From contig CADEDN010000014.1 of NCBI GenBank assembly GCA_902826095.1, forward strand, positions 1-64,000: DNA of 64,000 nucleotides. Direction: 5' to 3'. The notes beneath the pieces were generated by a model. It did no database searches and was not told the origin of the DNA. It was given only the letters and a program-made list of their open reading frames with translations. The DNA comes from an uncultured Alphaproteobacteria bacterium (GTDB lineage: Bacteria; Pseudomonadota; Alphaproteobacteria; Caulobacterales; Parvularculaceae). Each line of letters begins with the position of its first letter. The stretch's first letter is position 1. This document shows positions 41,926-51,077 of the stretch, in pieces. The translations under genes were made by a program, and so were the position numbers.

Positions 41926-44325
41926 ATGCGCATCAAAGTCCTCGTCGCGGCGCTATTCGTTGCGACGCCGTCCAACGCGGCGCTCGACCTTTCGCGCGCG
42001 TCGGTCGAGCGCCTCGACAACGGCCTCACCTTGATCATGCTGGAGGACAGGACCTTTCCGGTCGTCAGCATCCAGACCGTCTACAGGACCGGCGCCAGAG
42101 ACGACCCCGCCGGACGCCTCGGCCTTGCGCATTTCTTCGAGCACATGGCCTTCCGGGGATCGAAAAATTTCCCCGAGACGGGGCTTGTCAGCGAGATCTA
42201 CGCGGCCGGCGGCGAGTGGCACGGCTATACGTGGATCGATCTCACCACCTATTTCGCGACGGCGCCGAAGGAAAATCTCGGTCTCCTTCTCGACATCGAA
42301 GCCGACCGCCTGGCGCGGCTCGACCTCAAGGCGGACGAGGCGGAGGCCGAGCGCGGCGCGGTGCTCGCCGAAATGAACGGCTACGCCAATGACCCCGATT
42401 CGACCCTATTCGACATGTTGATGGCGGCGCATTTCCTGACGCACCCCTATCGCAACAACACGATCGGCTATCCGGCCGACATCGCGGCGATCGGCTATGA
42501 CGACATCGTCAGCTTCTATGAGCGGCATTACGCGCCGCAGAACGCAATCATCGCGCTTGTCGGAGACTTCAACCGCGATGAAGCGCGCCGGCTCATTCGC
42601 GACAGATTCGCCGGGATCAAGAAGCGCGTCGCTCCGCGCGATCCCTTGACCGCCGAACCGCCCCGCAGCGGCGAGCGGCGCGTTAGGATTTCACTGCCGT
42701 CAGACGAAAAGCTGTTCAAGATCGCCTACCCGGCGCCGGCGGCGTCGCACGAGGATTTCCCGGCATTCCTCGTCCTGCAGGCGCTGATCGGCGAACCCGC
42801 CGGCGTCAACTTCAACCAGAATGACTGGGGAACGCCGGTCGGCGCCGGCTCGCCGATTGCGAAGGCCGCGAGCGATCTGCGCACCTGGATCATTCCGACC
42901 GCCGAGCCTTACGCTTTCGTCGTCTCGGGATCGGCCGCGCCGAGCGCGGACGAAGCGAAAATCGAGCGGCGCATCCAGACGGTCTTCGCCGACCTCGCGC
43001 GTGCGCCCGTTTCCGCCGACCGCCTCGCCGCCGCGAAGGAAAAAGCGCTCGCCGCGCTTGCCTTCGATGTCGACACGACAGAGGAAGTCGCGCACCAGCT
43101 CGCCTATTTCGCCGGCGTCGGCGCTCTTGACGATCTGTTCACGCTCGAAGGCGCCGTCAAGGAGGTCACGCCAGAGAAGGTCGCAAATGTCGCCCGGAAT
43201 TATTTGGGCGCCGACCAGCGAACGATCGCCTGGCTGGAGCCAGGAGCGACGCCTGCCGCAATTGCAGCGCCAGCGGCCGCCGAAGCAAGCCCGCGCGCCG
43301 GCGAGCCGGGCGACTCGCGCGCGGCGCTCGCGCCTGTAACGTCCATTACGAAGAGCGGCGCGCCGCTGATCTTCCAACAATCGAATTTCTCGCAGACCAC
43401 GACGATGAAGGCGGTGCTGGACGGCCGATATGAATGCCAATCCTGCGCCGTCGACTGGCCGGCATTCGGCTTGACGACACTCGCGGCCAATGGCGGGGCC
43501 GACCGCCCGGAAAATATCGCCGCCAATTTGCTTGCATCGATCAGGGCGGCGAAACCGCACGCATCGACGCAAGCGCCAAGCGACGATCCGTTGACGCGGC
43601 TTGAGGAAGTTTTTTCAGCGACGTTCGGCGGCGACGAAAGCGCCGGCAAGCGCGTGCTCGTCGCGACCGCGAGCGGCGCGATCAGGGAGGCGAGCGCAAT
43701 CGCATTTGGCAACCAATTGCCGGCGGCCGAGGGCGCGGCTTCGACGCAATTGGCGGCGCCCGTCATCGGCGGGGATCGTGAGATCCGTCTTGATGCGGCG
43801 AAAGCGCAGGAAGCCGTGGGCTTTCTGGCGGCGGCGGCCGCGGCAGGCGACGGCGCCGCGCTCGCGATGCGGATCGCGCTCTATGTTCTCAGCCACGGCT
43901 ATGAAGGCCGCCTCGGCAAGGAAGCGATTTCACGTCAGGGCCTCGCCTATTACATCGACGCGCAATACCGCGCCGGCGTCAGCGGCGGCCTCGTCACGCT
44001 CGCCGCCGGCGTCGATCCGGAAAAAGTCGACGCGTTTCGCAAATTGCTGAAGGCCGAGATCGCCCGCCTTTCGTCCGAGCCGCCGACCGAGGCCGAAATC
44101 GCCGAGGCCAAACGCCATTTGATCGGGCGAAAGATCAGCGCGGCGCAGTCGAATGACGAGATCGCGGACGCGCTGATCAAGGATTTCCTCGCCGTCGGCG
44201 GCCCGGAAAGCGCCGTGGCCTTTGCGGCGAGGCTCGATAAAGTCGCCCGTGAGGACGTGTTGAAGGCGGTCGAAGCGCTGCAAAAGGGCGCAGTTGTCAG
44301 CGTTCGGGGCGGCGGCGTAGAGTGA
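41926..44325 (+). CDS. M16 family zinc metallopeptidase, periplasmic
   Basis: The ~799-aa protein has a signal peptide (MRIKVLVAALFVATPSNA) and the inverted zinc motif HFFEH (His69, Glu72, His73), with the distal Glu in ADEAEAERGAVLAE. A second M16 C-terminal half covers ~430-800 (YVLSHGYEGRLGKEAISRQG) and, as usual, lacks the zinc motif. The arrangement is the two-domain processing-peptidase/pitrilysin type of bacteria. I use ATG 41926, because it gives a clean signal peptide and has GGAGG upstream; ATG 41905 with AAGGAG is an alternative. It lies four bases before the Rieske gene, suggesting cotranscription. Confidence 0.92.
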   Translation: MRIKVLVAALFVATPSNAALDLSRASVERLDNGLTLIMLEDRTFPVVSIQTVYRTGARDDPAGRLGLAHFFEHMAFRGSKNFPETGLVSEIYAAGGEWHGYTWIDLTTYFATAPKENLGLLLDIEADRLARLDLKADEAEAERGAVLAEMNGYANDPDSTLFDMLMAAHFLTHPYRNNTIGYPADIAAIGYDDIVSFYERHYAPQNAIIALVGDFNRDEARRLIRDRFAGIKKRVAPRDPLTAEPPRSGERRVRISLPSDEKLFKIAYPAPAASHEDFPAFLVLQALIGEPAGVNFNQNDWGTPVGAGSPIAKAASDLRTWIIPTAEPYAFVVSGSAAPSADEAKIERRIQTVFADLARAPVSADRLAAAKEKALAALAFDVDTTEEVAHQLAYFAGVGALDDLFTLEGAVKEVTPEKVANVARNYLGADQRTIAWLEPGATPAAIAAPAAAEASPRAGEPGDSRAALAPVTSITKSGAPLIFQQSNFSQTTTMKAVLDGRYECQSCAVDWPAFGLTTLAANGGADRPENIAANLLASIRAAKPHASTQAPSDDPLTRLEEVFSATFGGDESAGKRVLVATASGAIREASAIAFGNQLPAAEGAASTQLAAPVIGGDREIRLDAAKAQEAVGFLAAAAAAGDGAALAMRIALYVLSHGYEGRLGKEAISRQGLAYYIDAQYRAGVSGGLVTLAAGVDPEKVDAFRKLLKAEIARLSSEPPTEAEIAEAKRHLIGRKISAAQSNDEIADALIKDFLAVGGPESAVAFAARLDKVAREDVLKAVEALQKGAVVSVRGGGVE

Positions 44326-44329
44326 GCGC

Positions 44330-45514
44330 ATGACCAAAGTCGAGCCGCAATCGCAAAAACTGCGCGTCGTCGCGGACGAGACGGCGCAAAGCCTGCCCGC
44401 ATGGACCTATAGTGACGCGGACTTCATGGCGCTCGAAAAGCGGCAGGTGTTCATGCCGGCCTGGCACCTCGTCTGCCACGAAAGCGACGTGCCGGCGATC
44501 GGCGATTACACGACGTTTTCGATGCTCGGCGAAATCGCCTTTGTCGTGCGCGGCAAGGACGGCGCGATCCGCGCCTTTCACAATGTCTGCCGGCATCGCG
44601 CCGCGCGACTTGTCGACGGCGAACACGGCAATTGCGGGCGCAATATCGTCTGCCCCTATCACGCCTGGACCTACCAGCTCGACGGGCGGCTTTCAGGCGT
44701 TCCCTATCTTGATCAATATGAGAATTTCGACCGCGCCGATCACGGCCTTGTCGCGGTCGAATGCGCATCCTTCGCGGGTTTTGTCTTCATCCGCTTTGCG
44801 CCGGCCGGACAATCGCTCGACGCCTATATGGCGCCGATCGCAGAGGAGCTTGCGATCTACAAGACCGCGGAGATGAAGCCGCTCCGGAAAGTCGGCAATC
44901 GCCTGCGCGACGTGAACTGGAAGAACGGCTGCGACAATTACTGCGACGCGCTGCACATTCCAGTCGCGCATTGGGGATTGAACGGCCTTATCGGCCCGAC
45001 CTACCGGCTCGAAATCGATGGCGACGCCTTCAAGATCTACGGCGATCTTGAATCGGGGCGCATGCCGTCGAAATCGAACGCCGCCTATTGCAAAATTCTG
45101 CCGCGCGTCGTCCATCTGCCGGACGACCGCCAGCGCCTTTGGACCTATTACAAGCTCTGGCCGAATTTGATGTTCGACGTTTATCCGGATCAAGTCGACT
45201 TCATGCAGTTCATCCCGCTCACCGCAACGACCTGCCTCTTGCGCGAATGCTCCTACGCGCTGCCGGACGACCGGCGCGAAATGAAAGCTGCGCGCTATCT
45301 CAACGGCCGCATCAACCGCATGGTCAATCGCGAAGACAAAGACCTTATTGAGCGAGTGCAGGCGGGAATGGGAACATCCGCGTTCAAGACGGGGCCGCTC
45401 GGCCGCGAGGAGATATTGCTGCGCGCCTTCGCCGGCCAGATGCGCGCGGCCGTGCCGCTGGCGCGGCGCCGCGACAAGCCGGCGCGCGCGGAAATCGACG
45501 CGGCGCTCGCTTAG
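44330..45514 (+). CDS. Rieske non-haem iron aromatic-ring-hydroxylating oxygenase, alpha subunit
   Basis: The 394-aa protein has the Rieske cluster ligands in VCRHRAARL (Cys87, His89) and CPYHAWTY (Cys108, His111). The mononuclear iron site is in NGCDNYCDALHIPVAHWGL (Asp/His/His, ~205-217). No separate reductase or ferredoxin gene is visible nearby. The family includes choline-type monooxygenases and aromatic dioxygenases; the short spacing to the M16 gene does not clarify the substrate. The C-terminus is basic and ends without extra domains. It is followed by a palindromic repeat pair and the convergent metallohydrolase gene. Confidence 0.92.
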   Translation: MTKVEPQSQKLRVVADETAQSLPAWTYSDADFMALEKRQVFMPAWHLVCHESDVPAIGDYTTFSMLGEIAFVVRGKDGAIRAFHNVCRHRAARLVDGEHGNCGRNIVCPYHAWTYQLDGRLSGVPYLDQYENFDRADHGLVAVECASFAGFVFIRFAPAGQSLDAYMAPIAEELAIYKTAEMKPLRKVGNRLRDVNWKNGCDNYCDALHIPVAHWGLNGLIGPTYRLEIDGDAFKIYGDLESGRMPSKSNAAYCKILPRVVHLPDDRQRLWTYYKLWPNLMFDVYPDQVDFMQFIPLTATTCLLRECSYALPDDRREMKAARYLNGRINRMVNREDKDLIERVQAGMGTSAFKTGPLGREEILLRAFAGQMRAAVPLARRRDKPARAEIDAALA

Positions 45515-45518
45515 CGCG

Positions 45519-45568
45519 CCCTTCGTGACGGCTTGGCTGCGCAGCAGCCAAGCCTCCTCAGGGTGAGG
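45519..45568 (-). repeat. Palindromic dispersed repeat, copy A (inverted relative to copy B)
   Basis: The unit ends in tcctcaggGTGAGG and begins cccttcgtgacg, around an exact 11-bp stem (ggcttggctgc / gca / gcagccaagcc, 45530-45554). Its reverse complement has the same frame as copies B and C: cctc(a/g)(t/c)cctgagg, a hairpin, then a tcgcgaagg-type end. It lies five bases after the oxygenase stop and could serve as a terminator. Confidence 0.7.
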
Positions 45569-45591
45569 CGTAGTTTCGATTGAAAAGAACA

Positions 45592-45638
45592 GGCCTCATC
45601 CTGAGGAGCGCGCGGAACGCGCGCGTCGCGAAGGATGG
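45592..45638 (+). repeat. Palindromic dispersed repeat, copy B
   Basis: The unit ggcctcatcctgagg is followed by a GC-rich hairpin (agcgcgcg / gaa / cgcgcgcgt) and then cgcgaaggatgg. It faces copy A across 23 bases, so A and B form an inverted pair between two convergent genes. This family of ~45-bp elements is common in alphaproteobacterial intergenic DNA. Confidence 0.7.
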
Positions 45639-45650
45639 CCACACCCTCGC

Positions 45651-48191
45651 CTACCGCCGCCTTTCGAACGCGCGCCGGGCCTTGCGGAAATTCTCGACGA
45701 CCAGCGCCCGCTCTTCTTCCGTGTTGAACGCAGCGCTTTCGCGCGCGAAGGCGGAGAGCCGGTCGATCCAGGCGATGAAATAATCAGCGTCATCGCGCGA
45801 GCGCTGCGGCTTGCCGCCGACCGTCACATAGACCGGCGAAGTGACGGCGAAAGGATAAAGATCGAACAATTCCGCCGACGCTTCCTTGCTCGATGCGCGC
45901 AGCGAAACCCAGCTCGATCGGTCGACGACGATTTCGCCTTCGGCCCTCGCGCGCCGACCGTCGGCCTCGATCGGCAACCGCAGCGCGACGTCGCCGTTGA
46001 CGATCACTTCGAGCGCGTCGATCGACGCGATCGACGCCATCGACGCGGAGAATTTGAGATTGTGCGCGCCGTTCTTGAGCCTGATCTCGCCGCCCGGCCC
46101 TGCTCCTTCGACCTTGAAATCGAGAAGCGCGCTGTTCGTCGCAAAGCTCTTTCCCGCTTTCAACCCGTCAAGCCAGGCGCGCGTGAAGGCCGCCGGGTCG
46201 GGCGGCGCGTCGGCGAGATCGACATAGGTTCGATCAAGGCCGATCGGCCCGCGCAAGCTCGCAAAATTCGTCATCGCGTCCGTGCCGCCGGCCGCCGCGA
46301 TCTTGAAGCCGCAATTCAGCAGACGATGCCAGATCGCCTCCGTCGCGCGATGATCGCTGAAGGCGACGATTTCGAGATAATCGACAAGACCGAGCGCGAC
46401 ATCGGCCGGGAGCGCGTAGGTGAGCTTGGCGTCCTTCGCCGGATCGGGCGCCGGCGGATCAAAAGGATGGACGTAACCGACGAGCGCGCCCTGCGCGCGC
46501 GCAAGCTGCGCGATGGTCGCATTGTCCGGGTAGAGACTTTCAACCGCCGTCTTCGGATAGCCGACATAATCGGAGATGAGGAGATGATCCGTAAGGCCGA
46601 TGAGGCCCATATGGCCCCAGACGCTGGTGTGAAATTCCTGCGCCTGCGCGACGACCGCCTGGCCGCCGCCGGCGCGCGACGGCGTCGTTGAAAATTCGGC
46701 TATGTCGGGAATGCGCTGTTCCTTGTTGACGATGAGATTGAAAGCGAGATCGAGCGCCTCGGCGTCCGCCTGCGCCGTCAGGCGCTCGACATTCATGCGA
46801 TAGGCGCCGCCATAATTCATGTGCACATGCGCGTCGGCGCTTTTCCAGCGGGAGAATTTGACGCCCTGATCATCGAGCGCGATCTCGATCCCGGATTCTC
46901 CACGTTCGCCGATGGCGACGCTCCTTGCGACCGGCGTTGACGAAAGCCCCCGCCAGACGCGGATTTCGGCAGGCCCCGGCGGCAGGGCGACGACATCGTC
47001 GCCGTCCGAATGAAAATAATGCGTCTCGCTCGGCTCTTTCGGATCGAAATAGTCATCCGCGTGAATGAGCGCGTTTGTCGGCGCATAGTCGCGCCCGTCG
47101 GCGCCGCGAATTTGCGCGCGCGCCGCGACGGGCTTTCCCTGCGCATCGCGAATGGCGAGCGTGAGCGAGCCCGTCTTCGCCCGTCGCTTCAGCGTTTTTT
47201 GTTCGAGCCGCGCGCGGGCGCCGCCGACGATTTCGATCGTTTCAATGGCGAGTTCGCCGTCCGCATTCGAAACAAAGGCGATCTTCGATCCGTCCGGCGA
47301 CCAGCGCGCCGAGGTCACGTCGAAATCGCCATAAGCGAACGGCTTCGGATAGCCGCCGGCCTCAGCCGTCGTCATCCACAGCTGATGCCATTGCCGGCCG
47401 AGATAGGATGAATATGCGACGCGTTTTCCGTCCGGCGACCAGTCGGGCCGCGCCTTCCAGTTCGTCTCTTCGTCGCGGATGATTGCGGGCGGCGCCGAAA
47501 GATCGAGTTTCTGGCGGACGATCCTGCCGGTTCCGTGCAGAACGTCTTCGTTCGACACGAAAATGAGCTCCGTTCCGTCGGGCGACCAGGCGGGCGAGAG
47601 CTCATGATCCGTCTGCGAATAATAATACCGCGCGGCCTCTGTCTTGCGCTCGGGCCGCCAGCGGCGCGAGGTCCATCCGTCCCGTTCGCGCTCGGCGATC
47701 GCGATGTGAAAATTCCCGCTCTCCGCCGTCGTCACATAGGCGATGCGTCGTCCGTCCGGCGACCATTTCGGTTCAAGATTGAGCGCGCCATTGGCGACGA
47801 CGGGGCTCTCCCTCCCCGATTTCAGATCGCGGATGACGAGGCCGATCGCGTCGCGCTCGCGACGCGCGAACACCAGCGAGCGTCCGTCCGGCGAGACATC
47901 AGGCTGGTAATTATAGAAGGCGCCGGTCGTGATCTCTTCGGCCGTCGTCGACCTGAGCTTCTGGCGCCAGATGCGCCCCTGCATCGAGAAATAAAGGGTC
48001 TCGCCGTCTCGCGACCACGCGAGAGCCGACGGGCCGCTCGTCAATTGCGGGACATACATCTCGCGCCAGTAATAGGGATGCGGCGCCGTCACCTTTTTGA
48101 AGACGGGTTCGCGCTCCGCCGCGAAGGACGGCGCGGCAAGCGCTGCAAGCACGGCCGCTATCGCGACGATCCATCTAAGCCGCTTCGCCAT
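45651..48191 (-). CDS. TolB-type propeller fused to CehA/McbA-like PHP metallohydrolase, exported
   Basis: The ~846-aa protein has a signal peptide (WIVAIAAVLAALAAPSFA) and WD40/TolB-like repeats over ~30-330 (WSPDGxxIAFVS-type motifs such as SPDGRSLVFARR). A PHP-like metal site follows in KSADAHVHMNYGGAYRMN (Asp-x-His-x-His). Later His/Asp residues lie in YVHPFDPP, AFSDHRATE and AAGGTDAMTNF. This matches CehA/McbA family metallohydrolases, whose founding member cleaves carbaryl. I start it at ATG 48191 with AGGA eight bases upstream; ATG 48200 or 48218 is possible. It overlaps no other operon gene except the GNAT end if the longer start is used. Confidence 0.85.
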   Translation of the reverse strand: MAKRLRWIVAIAAVLAALAAPSFAAEREPVFKKVTAPHPYYWREMYVPQLTSGPSALAWSRDGETLYFSMQGRIWRQKLRSTTAEEITTGAFYNYQPDVSPDGRSLVFARRERDAIGLVIRDLKSGRESPVVANGALNLEPKWSPDGRRIAYVTTAESGNFHIAIAERERDGWTSRRWRPERKTEAARYYYSQTDHELSPAWSPDGTELIFVSNEDVLHGTGRIVRQKLDLSAPPAIIRDEETNWKARPDWSPDGKRVAYSSYLGRQWHQLWMTTAEAGGYPKPFAYGDFDVTSARWSPDGSKIAFVSNADGELAIETIEIVGGARARLEQKTLKRRAKTGSLTLAIRDAQGKPVAARAQIRGADGRDYAPTNALIHADDYFDPKEPSETHYFHSDGDDVVALPPGPAEIRVWRGLSSTPVARSVAIGERGESGIEIALDDQGVKFSRWKSADAHVHMNYGGAYRMNVERLTAQADAEALDLAFNLIVNKEQRIPDIAEFSTTPSRAGGGQAVVAQAQEFHTSVWGHMGLIGLTDHLLISDYVGYPKTAVESLYPDNATIAQLARAQGALVGYVHPFDPPAPDPAKDAKLTYALPADVALGLVDYLEIVAFSDHRATEAIWHRLLNCGFKIAAAGGTDAMTNFASLRGPIGLDRTYVDLADAPPDPAAFTRAWLDGLKAGKSFATNSALLDFKVEGAGPGGEIRLKNGAHNLKFSASMASIASIDALEVIVNGDVALRLPIEADGRRARAEGEIVVDRSSWVSLRASSKEASAELFDLYPFAVTSPVYVTVGGKPQRSRDDADYFIAWIDRLSAFARESAAFNTEEERALVVENFRKARRAFERRR

Positions 48192-48201
48192 CGCGCCCAT
48201 C

Positions 48202-48687
48202 CTATCCGTCGCCGACATTTTTCATCGCCTCGCCTGACAGGATGAAAACCCGATCCTGCGCGCTTTCGGCAAAGCCGATCGTCTCATAAAAATTCACCGC
48301 CGCGAGATTTTTCTGATCGACGGATAGCTTGATGTATGTCGCGCCGCGCGCCTCGGCGCGCCGCGCGGCTTCCGCGATCAGTCGCCGGCCGATCCCCTGC
48401 CCGCGCGCCGAGGGGGCGATGTAGATGTCAAGAATGTAGAGGCCTTTCCTGCCGCGCCAGGTCGAGAACTCGTCATAAAAGATCATCGTCGCGACAATCT
48501 CGCCGGCGCGCTCCGCGACGAGGCTTTCAAACGCTTTCCCGACGCCGAATCCGTAGCGCCGCAGATCGTCGGCCGACAGCACGCTTTGCGCCGCGCCGAT
48601 CGTCTCGCGCGCAAGCGCCGCGATCATCGCCTGCATCGCCTCGGCGTCACGGCTTTGCGCGTCGCGGATGACGATCTCAAAAGCCAA
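48202..48687 (-). CDS. GNAT family N-acetyltransferase
   Basis: The 161-aa protein has the acetyl-CoA-binding loop ARGQGIGRRLI (Q-x-x-G-x-G type) at ~95-105. The preceding strand is YILDIYIAPS, and AAVNFYETIGFAES is the C-terminal motif B region. It is a stand-alone GNAT. Its start overlaps the end of the DUF849 gene by 11 bases, so the two are likely coupled; its stop is close to the metallohydrolase start. The substrate is not predictable; amines or polyamines would fit the neighbouring amine-related genes. Confidence 0.92.
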   Translation of the reverse strand: MAFEIVIRDAQSRDAEAMQAMIAALARETIGAAQSVLSADDLRRYGFGVGKAFESLVAERAGEIVATMIFYDEFSTWRGRKGLYILDIYIAPSARGQGIGRRLIAEAARRAEARGATYIKLSVDQKNLAAVNFYETIGFAESAQDRVFILSGEAMKNVGDG

Positions 48688-49618
48688 TGGCGCCGCGCCC
48701 CTTGAGCTTCAGCATCGCGCGCGCCTCGTCGGCGCTCGCGACATCGAGCCCGAGCTCATCGAGAATGCGGCGCATTTTCGCGACCTGCTGCGCGTTCGAT
48801 GTCGCTAGAACGCCGGGCGAAATCGTCAGATTGTCTTCAAGACCGACGCGGACATTGCCGCCCATGATCGCGCCCGCCGTCGCGATCGCCATCTGCCGGC
48901 CGCCGGCCGCCAGCACCGAGAACTGATAGGCGTCGCCGAGCAGCCGGTCGGCGGTCCCTTTGAGATGAACAAGGTTTTCAACGCTCGCGCCCGCGCCGCC
49001 GAGAACGCCGAGCACGAATTGCACATAAAGCGGCGGCTCGACGAGCCCCTTCCGGAGGTAAAACGCCAACAGCTCCACCTGCCCGACATCGTAGCATTCG
49101 AACTCGAACTTCGCGCCGCCGCCCTTGCCGATGTCGGCGAGGATCATTTCGATGTCGTCGAAACTGTTCTGAAAGACCGTGCGCCTGGTCGCCTGCAGCA
49201 GCGCCGGCTCCCAGTCGTGCTTCCACGCGCCGTATTTTTCGAGCATCGGAAAGATGCCGAAATTCATCGAGCCCATATTGAGCGAGCACATTTCCGGCTT
49301 CAGCGCCCGCGCCGGGGCGAGCCGCGCATCAAGCGTCATCAGCGACGAGCCGCCGGTCGAGACGTTAAGGACCGCGTCGCAGGAATCATTGATCTTCCTT
49401 ATGAAGGCGCGGAAGAGCTGCGCGTCCGCGCTCGGGCGGCCGTCCGAGGGCTGACGGGCGTGCAGGTGAATGATCGCCGCGCCTTCGCGCGCCGCGGCGA
49501 TCGACGCCTCGGCGATCTCATCGGGCGTGATCGGCAGATGCGGGCTCATCGTCGGGGTGTGGATCGACCCCGTCACCGCGCAGGTGATGATGACTTTGCG
49601 CCGTCCCTGTGCCGCCAT
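48677..49618 (-). CDS. BKACE family beta-keto acid cleavage enzyme (DUF849)
   Basis: The 313-aa protein is a zinc-dependent BKACE (3-keto-5-aminohexanoate cleavage family), which transfers acetyl-CoA onto a beta-keto acid giving acetoacetate and a CoA thioester. The segments KVIITCAVTGSIHTP, EGAAIIHLHARQPSDGRPS (HxH zinc ligands), AVLNVSTGGSS and VLGVLGGAGASVENL are typical. I start it at ATG 49618 because upstream residues in the same frame are Ala/Lys-rich and unrelated. The gene is 85 bases from, and divergent to, the class III aminotransferase, so the region between (49619-49702) is a shared regulatory gap. Confidence 0.93.
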   Translation of the reverse strand: MAAQGRRKVIITCAVTGSIHTPTMSPHLPITPDEIAEASIAAAREGAAIIHLHARQPSDGRPSADAQLFRAFIRKINDSCDAVLNVSTGGSSLMTLDARLAPARALKPEMCSLNMGSMNFGIFPMLEKYGAWKHDWEPALLQATRRTVFQNSFDDIEMILADIGKGGGAKFEFECYDVGQVELLAFYLRKGLVEPPLYVQFVLGVLGGAGASVENLVHLKGTADRLLGDAYQFSVLAAGGRQMAIATAGAIMGGNVRVGLEDNLTISPGVLATSNAQQVAKMRRILDELGLDVASADEARAMLKLKGRGAIGF

Positions 49619-49702
49619 AAGGGCCCGTTTCCCGCTGGCGTTCGCCGCCGCTTTCGCGCATTTTGTCAGGGCGCGCGCTGGCAGGCAACAAGAAGTCACA
49701 GA

Positions 49703-51073
49703 ATGAAAACGGGCGTCTTCGACTGGTCTCCCGCCGAGCCTTCAAAGCTCTTCTATCAAGCCGGATCGCGGCGGCCGATGTTCGCGCGATCGGAGGGCTG
49801 CTATGTCTGGACGACCGACGGCGCGCGCTATTTCGACGCCTCGAGCGGCGCGATGGTGTCGAACATCGGCCACTCCAATCCGCGCGTCCTCGCGTTGATG
49901 CGGGACGAAATGGCGCGCGGCACATTCGCCTATCGCCTCCACTTCGAGAGCGAGCCGGCCGAGCGTCTTGCGACCGCGCTCGGCCGCCTGTCGCCGCCAG
50001 GCCTCTCGCGCGTGTTCTTCGCCTCCGGCGGCTCGGAGGCGGTCGAAAGCGCGATCAAGCTAGCGCGGCAATACGCGCTCGCCAGGGGCGAAGCATCGCG
50101 CACGGAAGTGATTTCGCGCTATCCGTCCTATCACGGCTCGACCTTCGGCGTCCTCGCCGTGACCGGCTATGATCCATTGACGCGGCCCTTCGCGCCGATG
50201 TTCCGGGACATGCCAAAAATCCCGGCGCCGCGCGCCTATCTCGACCGCGACAATCTTTCGGACGAGGAGAAGGGCCTTAAATACGCCGAGGCGCTGCGCG
50301 ACAAGATCGAGGAGATCGGGGCGAGGCGCGCGCTCGCCTTCATCATGGAGCCGATCGGCGGCGCCTCGACCGGCGCGCTAGTCGCGCCCGACAGCTATTA
50401 CCAGCGCATTCGCGACATTTGCGACGAGTACGGACTGCTCTTGATCTACGACGAAGTGATGACCGGCGTCGGGCGCACCGGAACATTCCTCGCCGCCGAG
50501 CACTGGAATCAGTCGCCAGACATCGTCGTCCTCGGCAAGGGGCTCGGCGCCGGCTACGCGCCCTTGTCCGCGGTCGTCGCGCGCGGCGACATCGTCGAGG
50601 CGGTTCTGGACGCCGGCGGCTTCATGCACGGCTACACCTACGCCGGCAATCCGCTCGCCTGCAGCGCGGGTCTCGCGGTCTTGAAAGAAGTTCTCGACAA
50701 CAACCTTGCCGGCAACGCCGCCCGCATGGGCGACATTTTGAAGGCGCGACTCACAGCCTTGATGGACCGTTTCCCGTTCATCGGCGACGTCAGGGGCAAG
50801 GGCCTTTTGCTCGCTTTCGAACTCGTTTGCGACCGCGCGACGATGGCGCCTTTGCCGCGGGCGTGGAACGCTTTCCACCGCCTCGTTGAAATCGCCTATG
50901 CGAAGAACCTCGTCATCTATGCGCGGCGGACGCGCGGCGGCGATGAGGGCGACCATTTCCTCGTCTGCCCGCCGATGATCGTCACCCAAGCGCAAATCGA
51001 CGAAATCATGACGCCGCTCGCTGAAAGCCTCGCCGATTTCGCGCGCGAATTCGGCCTTCGTGATGAAGGATGA
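49703..51073 (+). CDS. Class III aminotransferase (fold-type I PLP)
   Basis: The 456-aa enzyme has FFASGGSEAVESAIKLARQY (PLP phosphate), SYHGSTFGVLAVTG, LLLIYDEVMTGVGRTGTF (Asp) and DIVVLGKGLGAGYAPLSAV (Schiff-base Lys). GYTYAGNPLACSAGLA follows. It is of the omega-amino acid/polyamine transaminase group, separate in sequence from the one at 32814. ATG 49703 has no strong Shine-Dalgarno sequence. The frame remains open ~740 bases upstream but with no family match. It is next to an HDAC-like amidohydrolase gene whose start lies five bases downstream, suggesting deacetylation then transamination of an amine. Confidence 0.93.
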   Translation: MKTGVFDWSPAEPSKLFYQAGSRRPMFARSEGCYVWTTDGARYFDASSGAMVSNIGHSNPRVLALMRDEMARGTFAYRLHFESEPAERLATALGRLSPPGLSRVFFASGGSEAVESAIKLARQYALARGEASRTEVISRYPSYHGSTFGVLAVTGYDPLTRPFAPMFRDMPKIPAPRAYLDRDNLSDEEKGLKYAEALRDKIEEIGARRALAFIMEPIGGASTGALVAPDSYYQRIRDICDEYGLLLIYDEVMTGVGRTGTFLAAEHWNQSPDIVVLGKGLGAGYAPLSAVVARGDIVEAVLDAGGFMHGYTYAGNPLACSAGLAVLKEVLDNNLAGNAARMGDILKARLTALMDRFPFIGDVRGKGLLLAFELVCDRATMAPLPRAWNAFHRLVEIAYAKNLVIYARRTRGGDEGDHFLVCPPMIVTQAQIDEIMTPLAESLADFAREFGLRDEG

Positions 51074-51077
51074 CGCG

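Noticed and set aside
48965-49702. Upstream extension of the class III aminotransferase frame
   Set aside because: Antisense to the BKACE gene and without similarity; aminotransferases of this family begin close to 49703.
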